Positions 10,134 to 20,667 of a DNA stretch of 64,000 bases are shown one piece after another. Location of the stretch: the NCBI GenBank assembly GCA_946965045.2, contig OX337229.1, forward strand, positions 4,526,001 to 4,590,000, written 5' to 3'. The stretch comes from Epithemia pelagica (Eukaryota; Bacillariophyta; Bacillariophyceae; Surirellales; Surirellaceae). The position numbers and the translations under genes are program-made. Below the pieces are notes generated by a model that saw only the letters and a program-made list of their open reading frames with translations, did no database searches and was not told the DNA's origin. Numbering within the stretch: position 1 is the first letter of the stretch; each line of letters begins with the position of its first letter.

Positions 10134-13100
10134 CTAGCAATCGAAAGGAGCTGGTCGTTTCCTGTTCCCTTTCTTTTTCTCACGTGGCTTGAACGAAAAC
10201 TTGATTTGACCTCGATCCGATCTCTCAAGTTCTTGCAAGACGGATGAAGGCTGCTTTTTTGTTTCCTCAGTCGACTTTTCGATTGTCTCTCCAGATGCGA
10301 CAAATGGAGAATCTGTTGCTTTCTTGGTAAGTGTTCCCGAAGAATCTGGCAACATTTGTTGAGCAACAGCTCTTTGGTAGTAACGCATTAATACCGCACT
10401 TCCGATCTTGAAAGATGTTTGGCGCATACGCACAAGCTCCTGTCGCTGTTTTTCAAACATGGACTTTTGCATCTTTTTGAGATCAATGAAGGAACGTTCG
10501 TGCTGTGCCTCATCTTCGTCATCGTCGAAGAAAGGAACTTCGAAGTCGGTTGTTTCTCTTATTGAGCGGCGAACAATCCGATTCTTGCCCCCGCCGCTGT
10601 GTCGAGCACTGTCTGGTCCGCGATCACCACCAAAGGGTGGAGGGGAAGAGCCGTCTTTGTTGTTGGGGTCCTTCTTCCATGCGGCACGAATTCTCGCCTC
10701 TTCGGCTCGCTCCTCTGCATCCATTTCCCGCTCGGCATTGGAATGATCAATGCGTTCTCTCTCAATGCGGTCGCTTACGGAGAGCATCACCTTGCGGATT
10801 GCATTTTCCAGTTTACCCGACATGTACTCCGCCGCTGCATATGCTCGCCCAGACACCTGTAAAGGAAAAAATGTGTGAGATTAATCGCATAGAACCACAG
10901 TGAATAAGGAATGGGACTGTGAGCACATCCGACGTACAGTATCAGTTCGGTCCCGTAATCGTGCGTTGTATTTTAGAGCGTTCTTGAAGATCAACCGTAG
11001 ATCTTCTATGACTTGGCCGAAATTGTCGTAGTGACGTTTCTTCAGATTTCGTTGTACTTTCTCCCAATCCATTGGCTTCGAAATGAATGCCGTGTAGTCT
11101 GCAGGGTAATCAGCTCGAATAAAGTAAGTCATATACTTGACATCGCTTTGGTGTCTGAGTGCCTTGAGCAACTTTTCGCATTCGCTTTCATGCCATGTAT
11201 ACCGGTCACCCTCCAAGCTTTTCTCAATGGGTTCTTTCAGGACAATGTCCATCTGTTCAGTATGAGCCATTTCTCGATTCTTCGTGGTAAGCTTCCATGA
11301 CAAAGGAGGAAGACCGTCCGCCCCACCTTCGTCCGAATGATCACTATCTATCACGTAGCCTGAAAGAAGCTCAAGTGACAACCAACGAGCGTAACGTAGT
11401 AAATGTACAGACGCATCATAATACGCACAGGAAAGAGGGTCACCAATATCTCGACCATCTTTGTTGAACCGAATTGCATTGGAAAAAGTGAGGGCGACAT
11501 CGTCGATTAACTGCAGGGAAGAGCAAATATATGGGTGAGACCTAAATGAGATCGAGATGTTTGGCAGTTGCGTCAACTTACATCTTCACATGACGTGTAC
11601 CGGTTTCCTGCCAATAAAGTACATTCCACCGTTGTGCTGCAGTCGTGGTGGTAGCAGCAGCAGTAGGAACGGATCCAAAACAAAAGCAAAAAGAAATAGA
11701 TATTAGGTATCGTGAGAATCGAAAAAGTGGATGGGTACTAGCCAGAGATGACCATCCTCCATTCATATGGCAGTAACACTATAAACAACACACGTACAGA
11801 TCCATAGGCTTCCGTATTTTCGCAGCATAGGCATCCCTAAGTTCAGGGAAGAGCATGGTCACCGGAACATGAAAAATAAATTTTGGACGCGCGGCTGAAA
11901 GCCAGGGATGCCGAAGGAGTTCTTTGAAATAGCGAGCGCAGTCAGCCTCCCATGACTGTAAGCTCTTTACCGCTCGACGCAAGGGAAAAGCTTCTTTCAC
12001 TCGTGCAATTGCAATATGAAGAGGCAAAGGCTGGTTGGAAGCTTTTGGTTGCGTCGTGTTCTTCTTTTGTGTCGGTCCCGTGACTTTAGGAGACTTGGAA
12101 CGCGATGCAGCTGCAGCGGATACAGAAGACAAAGTGATGGAGATTCGTGGGGCAGTCTTCCCTTTTGATACACCACCACCTTCCACTTTTTGCTTCTTAG
12201 CCGCCGGGCCACCCGCTGATGGAGGCGAAGATGTTGAATCCACACCTGATGTCGCTGACTCAGCCTTGGTAGGTGAAAAGGCATTGGGGTCCTCCAAAGC
12301 CTTAATTCTTGCATAGAAGATACGACGGAAATTCTTGGCTCCATATTTCGCCATTGAAACAAGGTGTTCCCCGTTTCGTTCCGAATGATACTTCTCGCAA
12401 TTTCGAAAGATGATGCTCATGTCATACTCAAAATCTTCTGGAGTGGCGTAAGTGCCATTCTTTACCTTCTTATCAACCGATTGCAAATCCATGGGTTCCA
12501 AAATGAAATCGTTATAGTCGGGAAAGACGACGGATGACACAGGCTTTTCGAATGGACCCATCGCTGGTTCGGTAATTTTGGTTGCCTTATCCGAGTATTT
12601 CAGTTCTCTCAAATCATCAAGTATACTCGATAAAACTGATACAGGTGGTCTTGGAATGGAAAGACTAACAGTGTTTGCTTTTTGCCTCTCCGCGATGCCC
12701 TTAGGAGACTTTTCATAGCGCGCAAGTTGCTCGAGCTGTTGCGTCATGACAGATCCCAGTCGATTGGCCTGTTCCACGTAGAGTCTCCCATCTTCACGCC
12801 CACTATAATAAGTGTTGCAATTTTGAACAATCAACTTGCAATCGGTGGCAAATTCCGATATCGACTGATAGCGACCTTCTAAAAGATTCGAGGTTACCGT
12901 TTGAAAATCCATAGGTCGTTGAACCTTTTCCAAGTAGTCTTGCGGAAACTGACCGCCACAATAAATCTTTACTGGATGGAGAAAGTAGAGAACTGTAGGC
13001 TGTCCGTCCGAGGGATTGACAATGTTGTACAATGTCCCTAGAACTTCCAAGCATAACTTCCAGCAGTAGAGAAGTTTGGGATATGCCACGTTTCCAGCTT

Positions 13101-14672
13101 GAGCAAAGAAAAAGGCCATCAAGTCTTCGGCGGTCCCCAGCAGCTCGGCCGCTACTTGTCGAATGGAGTCTTTCATGCTAGTATTGTAACAAAGGCAGTT
13201 TGAGAAGATTCTTCTCATATCCATGCAAAAGTCAGCCAAAGATTTGTATGATTTATTTTCCACCTTGGTGGTCATTTTGCTGATGTCCATGGGGTGTTTG
13301 ATTTTTGCCCGATAATCTTGTATAATGGCTTTGTCCGTAACAGGACTCAAAAACCATGATATATTGGATTGATGCCGTCGTTTCATACCCAAGATAACTT
13401 TAGCACAGGCTTGGTTTTGAACTGATGGCAACCCTCCTCCACGACCGACCGCAGCGCTTTCTTTTACGGTGCCACTCACCGACTTTTTTGTTCGTTTTCG
13501 CTTTTGTCCACCTTTCGCTGTTGAAGAAGAAGTGGCGGACGGATTGGGGGTCGGAGCAGAGCTGGTTGTTGAGGGTGCTGTGGTTGCTGATTTTGACGCC
13601 GCTGAGGTTTTCTCTTTGGATGAGGACGTCGATGTTGGCTTGGCAGGAGCTGGTGGTTGAACAACCCCTTTGGGAAGCTCTTTGCCGCGACTGTTGCCTA
13701 GTTTAACTGATATTTTCCCACTGGATTTGGAAGATTTACCAGAAGAGGATTTGCTGGTGGATGGCGTTGGTACCGGAGGATCCTCACTGGATGGTACTGA
13801 GGCGGGAGCGGCTGAGACGGCCGCACTCGATGACGACGGAAAGGTCGTTGAAGTAGAAGACGAACCTCCAGATGGTCCTTTCAGTTTGAGACGAATGACG
13901 GGTTTGGATGGTTTCTGCTTCACCTCACTTGACGCATTTGTACTTTTGGTGGTGGAGGGAACGGGTGCGGTAGCTTCGGCGGCCGACTTTTTGGTTGGTA
14001 GCTTGACTTTTAACTTTGCCTTTTTAGGTTTCGGAGGAGCCATTGCGGCTGCGTCGGATGAACCAACATCGACCGAAGTCGTTGCAGATACAGGAGCCTC
14101 TGACGATGTCGATGCTTTTGCGGACGCTTTATTGGCCGCTGTAGGCAATTGTTTGGCCAATTTTAGTTTGATGGTGGGCTTGCTGGCTCCAGACGACGTG
14201 GATGTTGATGCAGACGAGATCGATTTTCCTCGTTCAGCAGACTTGCGTTCCTTATTGAAATATTTAATCATGTCTTTTGCCATTTTTGCGATCCACTTGG
14301 TTTCGCGGTCGCCGTGGTATTTAATGGCATTTTCGAAAGTGCCTTTGACATCGGTCCAAACATCAACAAGCGACTGGTATGTGCCTCCCTCCAAGTTTTG
14401 TGTGATAGTTTGCAAATCCAGCGGTTTGGCAATTACATCAAGATACCCAGGAACTTGATTCAAGTCAAAAGGAGTTAAGAAAAGCTACGGAAAGCGACCA
14501 TTCACCAAATCGAGAAAAACCATGAATGAAAGGTTAGTGTGTCTCGAACTTCGAAATAGCATCCGAAATGGCCAAACATATGTTGACTTACATAGTTCCA
14601 GTCTTTGTACCGTTCTCCTTTCAAATTCTTTAGCACTGTGCGGGCAATTTCATATTCTTGCGACGACAACAT
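10134..14672 (-). CDS. Six-bromodomain protein, polybromo-like
   Basis: Five exons: 14672-14592, 14484-11798, 11636-11582, 11510-10938 and 10856-10134. All splice phases agree, giving 1372 residues. Six bromodomains are visible at roughly 1-100, 385-485, 500-615, 640-755, 870-985 and 1045-1160, each with its ZA-loop 'P-M/L-D' (KPLDLQTI, HPMDISKM, RPMDFQTV, EPMDLQSV, KPMDLTTV, KPMDWEKV). A Ser/Thr/Lys-rich disordered linker of about 280 residues separates the first from the rest. The acetyl-lysine-binding Asn is kept in domains 2, 5 and 6 (CYN, RFN, KYN) but replaced in 1, 3 and 4 (KYH, TYY, KYH). Polybromo subunits of PBAF/RSC remodellers have this count plus BAH and HMG domains, which I do not see. 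A 55-nt exon supplies the ZA loop of domain 5. Divergent from the sulfotransferase. Confidence 0.9.
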
Positions 14673-14958
14673 GGTCAATCTGCATTCTTTCAGACTAATC
14701 TGGGCGTGTTTCCCATTGTCGAATGAAAGAGTGGCACGTTGCAACCGACACAAAGATAGTGCACAGACATTAAGTAAAGTACTTTCTCACGCCCGACGTG
14801 TAGCCGACCGGCGCTCCTGCCTCTGAACACAAACCACAACCACATGCACCCCACATCTGAAGATTTTAGAGAACCTTACGCCATGACGGAAAAACCATCA
14901 TGAGAACATGAAACACATTCAAAGCCACACCAGTCAGGTTTGAGGGAAAAGCACACGA

Positions 14959-16248
14959 ATGTTTGTTCAGACATTCACCAACCGGATTCTAGGGCGCAAC
15001 TTGTCCTCTTCTCATTGGCTTCCATCAGTCAGCAAGGGCAATGCGCGTCGGAACGCACGTACTTGGATGGATTGGACAAATGACGACGACCGCAATGATA
15101 TCAATTTTAAGCAACGGAGAAAGAACAAAAGAATAGGTTATTGTTGTGGACGTGGTCCATATCAGAAAAGAAGAGTGGATCAATTAGTATTCTTCATTGT
15201 TCTGTTGGCGCTGGCACTATTGCTTGTTTTGTTCGGTTGGTCGATTGCATTTCTTGAGCGAAAGGAAATCACACTCTCCGATTTACCAAAAGTTGATTTT
15301 GTGGTGGGAGGCTTTCCCAAATGCGGTACAACAACTTTGCTTTATGCGCTTCATCGCCACGAAGAGATTCTGGTTCCGTCTCGAGAATCTTGTGCTCTGA
15401 AAGACACTTGGCGCCAAGTGGCCCAGGTTCGACGACGATATCGCAATGAAGCGATGGAGTTGTTCGCGGAAACAGGGAATGGAAATCACACGTCCATCTC
15501 GAAACGCACGGGATCTTTCGTGAAGGGCCTGAAGTGTCCCTCGGGCATTTACAGCTCTAATTTCATATACAGACTGAACGAAATAAACCAAAACAGTGAG
15601 AACACCAATCGTCATCATCCGATCAAATGGATAATTGGAATGAGACATCCGATTTGGCAGGTACAATCTTTCTACAACTATCGGATTACAGAACTGTACG
15701 ACAAAAAGGTTTGGTGGAAAGACATTCGTTCACTGGAGAACATTCTTGCTTCGGATGTACCCTGGAAGGATATGTCGAGATCCTCGCATAAATACGAAAT
15801 ATACGTGGCGCAATTACTATCTGTCTTACAGAATACAACGTCGTCGCTCCCTACCGGCAAATCTGTCTTTCTGTATACTTTGGAACAGATAGAAGATGAC
15901 AACGCCGAACGAGCCGCACATTTTCGACAGGATATATCTACATTCCTTGGACTGGAGAAACAGCTGTCGACATTGGGGAAAGAGAACGTGAATCGGTTTG
16001 TGTCTGGTCCACAACGACACAAAGAGGCTATTTCAATCTGCCAGGACAGGTTCCAAGCCGTTCGTCGTCAACTCGTGAGGGACAGTACGGCAACAGCACT
16101 GTGGATACAAAGTCAACTTGGTCTAGATGGGAACCGGAATACGGCCGGGGCTGTAGATGAAGATGAACATCTGGGGGATCTCATCTTTGTCAGCAATCCG
16201 ATGTTTTTGAATCAGATCTTAGACTCGTGGAAAAAAGATCCATGTTAG
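14959..16248 (+). CDS. Golgi-type sulfotransferase family protein
   Basis: 429 residues, single exon, ATG 14959. One transmembrane helix (LVFFIVLLALALLLVLFGW, about 76-94) follows a basic tail, so it is a type II membrane protein. The luminal part opens with VVGGFPKCGTTTLLYAL, the PAPS 5'-phosphosulfate-binding loop (PK-GTT). WIIGMRHPIWQVQSFYNYR matches the 3'-phosphate motif with its Arg and following Tyr/Arg. Such enzymes transfer sulfate from PAPS to sugars or Tyr; the acceptor is not evident. The gene diverges from the polybromo gene with 286 bases between starts. Confidence 0.85.
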   Translation: MFVQTFTNRILGRNLSSSHWLPSVSKGNARRNARTWMDWTNDDDRNDINFKQRRKNKRIGYCCGRGPYQKRRVDQLVFFIVLLALALLLVLFGWSIAFLERKEITLSDLPKVDFVVGGFPKCGTTTLLYALHRHEEILVPSRESCALKDTWRQVAQVRRRYRNEAMELFAETGNGNHTSISKRTGSFVKGLKCPSGIYSSNFIYRLNEINQNSENTNRHHPIKWIIGMRHPIWQVQSFYNYRITELYDKKVWWKDIRSLENILASDVPWKDMSRSSHKYEIYVAQLLSVLQNTTSSLPTGKSVFLYTLEQIEDDNAERAAHFRQDISTFLGLEKQLSTLGKENVNRFVSGPQRHKEAISICQDRFQAVRRQLVRDSTATALWIQSQLGLDGNRNTAGAVDEDEHLGDLIFVSNPMFLNQILDSWKKDPC

Positions 16249-16869
16249 AACCGAATTTTCGTGTATCATCTTGACTTGGAGGTGATGCGAGATGGAACCA
16301 TGGACCACACAAATTTCCTCCACTCCCTTGACGTCTGTATTTCAATTGAGCGATGATACACGAGGTGAAAGAGCGAAAGACTTCGTAGAGTGGAACAAAA
16401 GGTAATTTACCGTACAACGTGCAATGTTACTACTCCTACCTACATTTTAGAAAGAAGCTCTAGGAGTATTCTTGTGTGTGTCCAAAGTCCAAACGCGTAG
16501 CGCCCAACGATCCATTTCATTCCAACTCAGTCCAGTCGCGCACTCTAGAGAGGAGTCTTATCGACAGTTCTGCAGATAGAGCTGTTGTGTACTGTGTGCG
16601 ACTAATTTGAGATTACTGGTCGTTACGGGTGGCTCTTAGCAGTGGCAGACTAAAACTAAAGCGAATCTCAGATTCCAATTTGGAATGCAGATTCACGAAT
16701 CTGTGGGGATTGGGGATCGGGGTGATGTGGTTCCATACAAACTTCCAGGCAATAGACACAAAGGTTTCTGTCGAATGTTGCTTCCTCTGAGGCATAACCC
16801 ATATGCTCCTATTCCTATCAATATTCACTTCATTCAAGTTGTCAAGTGACTATCAAAAAGGCTTTGACA
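16249..16869. other. Intergenic with a half palindrome motif
   Basis: No gene recognised. CTAGGAGTA at about 16460 is a half copy of the dispersed TACTCCTAGGAGTA motif. The right part is the presumed promoter of the bestrophin gene. Confidence 0.45.
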
Positions 16870-18446
16870 ATGAGGGTCTTATCTTTTCAATCCTCTCTAT
16901 TCATGCTTCTTATGCAAGTCATTGAGTTACACGGCTTCGCTCAATTAACACCGCACTTGAATCCATCATCCTCGAAACTCCGTAAAGGCCATCCTCGGCC
17001 CTTTGGAATTCCAAGCCTTGCTTCCTCGCCGTCTTCAGTGAACATGGACGTACAGGGAAACATACTGGTGAACAATCGTCATTCTGCTTCAGACTGGTTC
17101 TACAATGTCAAAAGTATCCCGCAGTCTGGAGTCCTCAAAGAAATTTTGGGACCCGTGAAAGCGGTTGCAAGCTGGGCACTTCTGGTTTCGGTGGTGCAAA
17201 GGTTCCTCTTGCATTCCAGTAGCAGCATCATGAAGACTTTCGCAACAAAGCTCTGCATACCTGGAACCGCCCATTCCTTCCTCGTCTCAGCGCTCGGCCT
17301 ACTCCTCGTCTTCCGTACCAATGCCTCCTATCAAAGATTTTATGTAAGTTGTCTGTTGTAACCGCTGGAGTTTACAGGGTTCGCAAAGAACATGCACATT
17401 TCACGATTGACCATGGAGATTCTCACCGTCCGAATCTTCCCTTTTTGTGGCTTCAGGAGGGACGCAAAATATGGGAAAATATATTGAATCTATCACGCAA
17501 CTTATCGCGGATGATCCAGCTTTACTCGAAAGAAGTGGGACCTGATCGTGAAAGACTTTTGCTCAATCTGATCGCTGCTTTCCCATACCTATTACGGCTT
17601 CACATTAGACCTGGTTGTCTTTGCAGATCTCCAGAAAGCATTGATCCCAACTATCGCTTGATGATGAACCAACCTGCAGTGGCACCGGTTGATTCGCGAT
17701 ATGAAGGGGACAAAGCAACTGACCTAGCGGGACTAAACGCTATGGAGTCTCGTGACTGTTGGGTTGATAAAAGGAATCTTCCGTGGTCCTTGTTTCAAAA
17801 GTCTTCCCTTCAACGGCTTTCTCGTGCAAAGAACCGACCGCTGTGGGTATGCGATAGAATCGGACGGGAAATCATGTCCATTGAGTATGGACCAAACTTC
17901 ACGAGTCGGGAGAGATTAAATATGCTCAGCCTGGTTGGAAAGCTAACAGACGCACTTGGACAATGCGAGCGCATCCATCAGACTGCCGTCCCGTTAAATT
18001 ATGCAAGACATTCGCTACGATCGTTAACGCTTTGGCTATTCACGTTGCCATTTGCCTTGGTGAAGGATCTTGGACTTTTAACAGCTCCCGTAACTGCTTG
18101 CACTGCGTGGCTTCTCTATGGCATCTACCAGATTGGATACAGTATTGAAGACCCGTTCCAAGGATCTCTTAGACTGTCCATATTATGCGATGCAATCCGG
18201 CGCGATGTTATGGGCAATTACGATGACCGTGACTCCGCGTTCGCTGGTGAACTGTCAGGTCAGGCTAATGATTTGGACTTCAATGGCCAAGGACAAGATT
18301 TGAACCACTTGTTGAATAAGAGAGCGATCGTCCGTGTATCAAACAACACTTTTTCCTCACTATTTCGAGATACTGAGGTCAAACACTACACGAGAATACA
18401 CGAACAAACCGGTCGATCAGAAGGGGTTCCTACCCTTCTGCAATAG
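16870..18446 (+). CDS. Bestrophin-like anion channel, probably plastid
   Basis: Exons 16870-17343 and 17457-18446, phase 0 across a 113-nt intron, give 487 residues. The exon junction rebuilds the family core (LLVFRTNASYQRF, then EGRKIWENI), the N-terminal bestrophin/UPF0187 block. Further hydrophobic segments are TLWLFTLPFALV and APVTACTAWLLYGIYQIGYSIEDPF; the last ends with the family's IEDPF signature. The start has a signal peptide (LSFQSSLFMLLMQVIELHG) followed by FAQ, compatible with plastid targeting. Plastid bestrophins elsewhere carry chloride or bicarbonate across thylakoids; a role in ion balance or carbon supply here is inference. Confidence 0.85.
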
Positions 18447-18932
18447 TCAAGCGACAACCTGTACAAAGAATTCGAGGATAACTCGAACTCATATCACTCT
18501 CCCTTCTCTTCAGGAGCCCACGCCATAGCGAAGTCAATCATGTATCCAGTTCGCAGCTGAGTTACATTCGGAGAAGACATCACTTTGGGTTTTGAAGCTT
18601 GTATACTACTGATAGATTCACGCGAAAGTGCGGCGCGATCACCTCCCGTTCCATAGATTCGACTGCTCACTGCGTATGTTGAAAATACAATATAATAGAG
18701 ATATGATGCTGTTCACTTACAACGATATTCGTATATATTGAACTTTCTGTATTAGAGACACAGACCATTATGTACTAGGTAGGTCGAGACCCGGGATGAA
18801 ACTGATACAAATTGCACAATGTGTCGAAGCGCGTAAGTGCTGCTTTCAACTCGACAGACAATCGAGCTCGCCGAACGAACTAACTACGCCGTGAACAACG
18901 TTTTGAGTCGACGGTAAGGTGCTATTACGTAA
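18447..18932. other. Intergenic between convergent genes
   Basis: 3' ends of the bestrophin (+) and LUC7-like (-) genes. No gene or strong repeat seen. Confidence 0.5.
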
Positions 18933-20363
18933 TTACCATCGAGGACCTCGTCGGTAGTGCTCGTTACCCCCACCCCCACCACGCTCCCATCGTCCTCCAC
19001 GGTCACCTCGATCTCCTCCATAACCTCCACCACCACGCGGAGGATATCCTCCACCGCCGCCACCTCCAAAACGCCTTCCTCGATTTCGATCATTGTAATC
19101 TCCTCCTGGGTGGTTGCTGTTGTCACGTCCGTAACCTCCCTGTCGATCGTCATTGTATCCACCCTTTGATGGTGGAGGTTTTGGACCGTATCGACCATAT
19201 TGTGCAACCATTTCTTTATGCTTGTCACGCACCAACTTCCACCCCACATATTGTTTCCCGGCATAATGCGCGGCAATCCGCTCGTCTGCATCACGCGATG
19301 ACATAAAGTTTCCTGATACTTGACAGACCGTTTTGTCTGTCGATATATCGCTTTTGACGTAGTTAAGGTTTCGATGTTGTTGATCGACAGCGTCTTGGAG
19401 TGGAGCTAACCGCGAAACCGTGTTAGCCATGTCAAAAAGAATTTGTTGCTTTTGCATGGTTATCCGACCAAGATCCAACTGGAGCTCTGATGTTGCTTGC
19501 TCTTTGCCGTCATCCATCTCCTCCAGCTTTCGTTTTTTCGCACTATCGGCACCACCTTCATCAGCGCCATGAGATTCTCCCATTTCCGCTTCAACAGCAG
19601 ACGCGTCTTCCTCTTGCTTTACCGCTACAACGCCGTCTGTCTCGGTTTTAACAGCGGCTAAGTCTTGAGTTTGAGATGCTTGTTCTACGTTTGTTTCATC
19701 GGCCGCAGTTTGCTCGGCCAAAAGTTTCAGACGCTTCTCATGATTCGATTTCAGAATTTTGTCCAAAGCCTCCTTCTTTTCCTCTTCAAGCGCCACAACA
19801 TCCTGCAGTGATTGATACTGTCGGCCAAGCAATGTCTGAAGTTGTTCAACCTGCCACAGATCTGACGCCAAGTGATCAACAGCTCCTTCGTCAACTGTTT
19901 CCACAAAATCCTGTCCTCCACGCTGGCTCAGTTTTCTTTGAACTTCCTGTGCCAACTTGTCCTGGTTGCGCGTAACAATACGGTCACACTGGCGAACTAA
20001 TTCTTGAAGCTTTTGGAAGAGTTGAAAATGATAACCCAAAGACTCTTGCTCCTGAGGAGATAGCTTTTTGTATTCCTCATGAGCACCACGATCTACAACA
20101 TACGGGTTGGTACCGATATCACTTTTCGTGTTTACAAATAGTTCGTATACATCAACCCCCCAAGCCGTGAACAAAGGATCTATATCCTTGTCGTAACAAG
20201 ATTTGCTCCGTCGACCTGGGAGAAGCAACGAGCCCGTTTCACCACTCTGTTTGCGCTGACGTTGCTTCAGAGAAAGGGGGACCGCCGCGCCCGGTGGAAG
20301 TGGAGCATTTCGGTCTCCCCCCATGAGAGAGTCGAGCAGTGATCGGGCTTCTTCTGTCGCCAT
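18933..20363 (-). CDS. LUC7-like splicing factor with degenerate zinc fingers and RGG tail
   Basis: 476 residues, single exon, ATG 20363. The N-terminus ARSLLDSLMGGDRN and the block SCYDKDIDPLFTAWGVDVYE ... FVNTKSDIG follow the LUC7 pattern, as do the coiled coil in the middle and KQYVGWKLVRDKHKEM near 400. LUC7 proteins are U1 snRNP subunits that help choose 5' splice sites. The first finger here keeps one Cys, but the following Cys/Cys/His positions read Gly/Asn/Val. The second finger reads VCQVSGN, where LUC7 normally has two Cys. Zinc binding is therefore doubtful. The C-terminus is Gly/Arg-rich (RGG-like), unlike the RS tail of most LUC7s. Confidence 0.75.
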   Translation of the reverse strand: MATEEARSLLDSLMGGDRNAPLPPGAAVPLSLKQRQRKQSGETGSLLLPGRRSKSCYDKDIDPLFTAWGVDVYELFVNTKSDIGTNPYVVDRGAHEEYKKLSPQEQESLGYHFQLFQKLQELVRQCDRIVTRNQDKLAQEVQRKLSQRGGQDFVETVDEGAVDHLASDLWQVEQLQTLLGRQYQSLQDVVALEEEKKEALDKILKSNHEKRLKLLAEQTAADETNVEQASQTQDLAAVKTETDGVVAVKQEEDASAVEAEMGESHGADEGGADSAKKRKLEEMDDGKEQATSELQLDLGRITMQKQQILFDMANTVSRLAPLQDAVDQQHRNLNYVKSDISTDKTVCQVSGNFMSSRDADERIAAHYAGKQYVGWKLVRDKHKEMVAQYGRYGPKPPPSKGGYNDDRQGGYGRDNSNHPGGDYNDRNRGRRFGGGGGGGYPPRGGGGYGGDRGDRGGRWERGGGGGNEHYRRGPRW

Positions 20364-20667
20364 CGTACATCAAAGGGTTTCGTTGTCCGAAAACACCACA
20401 AATGAAAATTGCGGAGGTAAGGAAGTGCTCCATTAGTCGTATCCCGTCTACAATATTCAACGAAGTCACGAATAAGAAACTAGGGTAGCTACCTTCTCCC
20501 ACACTCGATCTACAATACCCCGAGGAGTAGCTACTCCTAGGAGTAGCTGAGATTTTTCTGGCCTAAGAAAAGGGGTCCTCTAGGAACGGCGATCATCATG
20601 ACGAGTTGTCCATGCTTAGAGCGTGATGTTCCAGGACAGACTAAAACTCCAATAAACAAGATGTATT
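20364..20667. other. Intergenic with a strong palindrome
   Basis: Separates the E-Syt-like gene's 3' end from the LUC7-like gene's start, both on the minus strand. Its main content is the 20-base palindrome at 20529. Confidence 0.5.
20529..20548. repeat. Perfect 20-base palindrome AGCTACTCCTAGGAGTAGCT
   Basis: The sequence equals its own reverse complement over all 20 bases and is the longest member of the dispersed TACTCCTAGGAGTA family. It sits 120 bases downstream of the last E-Syt-like coding base. Confidence 0.8.

Noticed and set aside
13670..14458. Plus-strand 262-codon frame opposite the polybromo gene
   Set aside because: It is an antisense shadow of the Ser/Thr/Lys-rich linker; the minus strand has six recognisable bromodomains.
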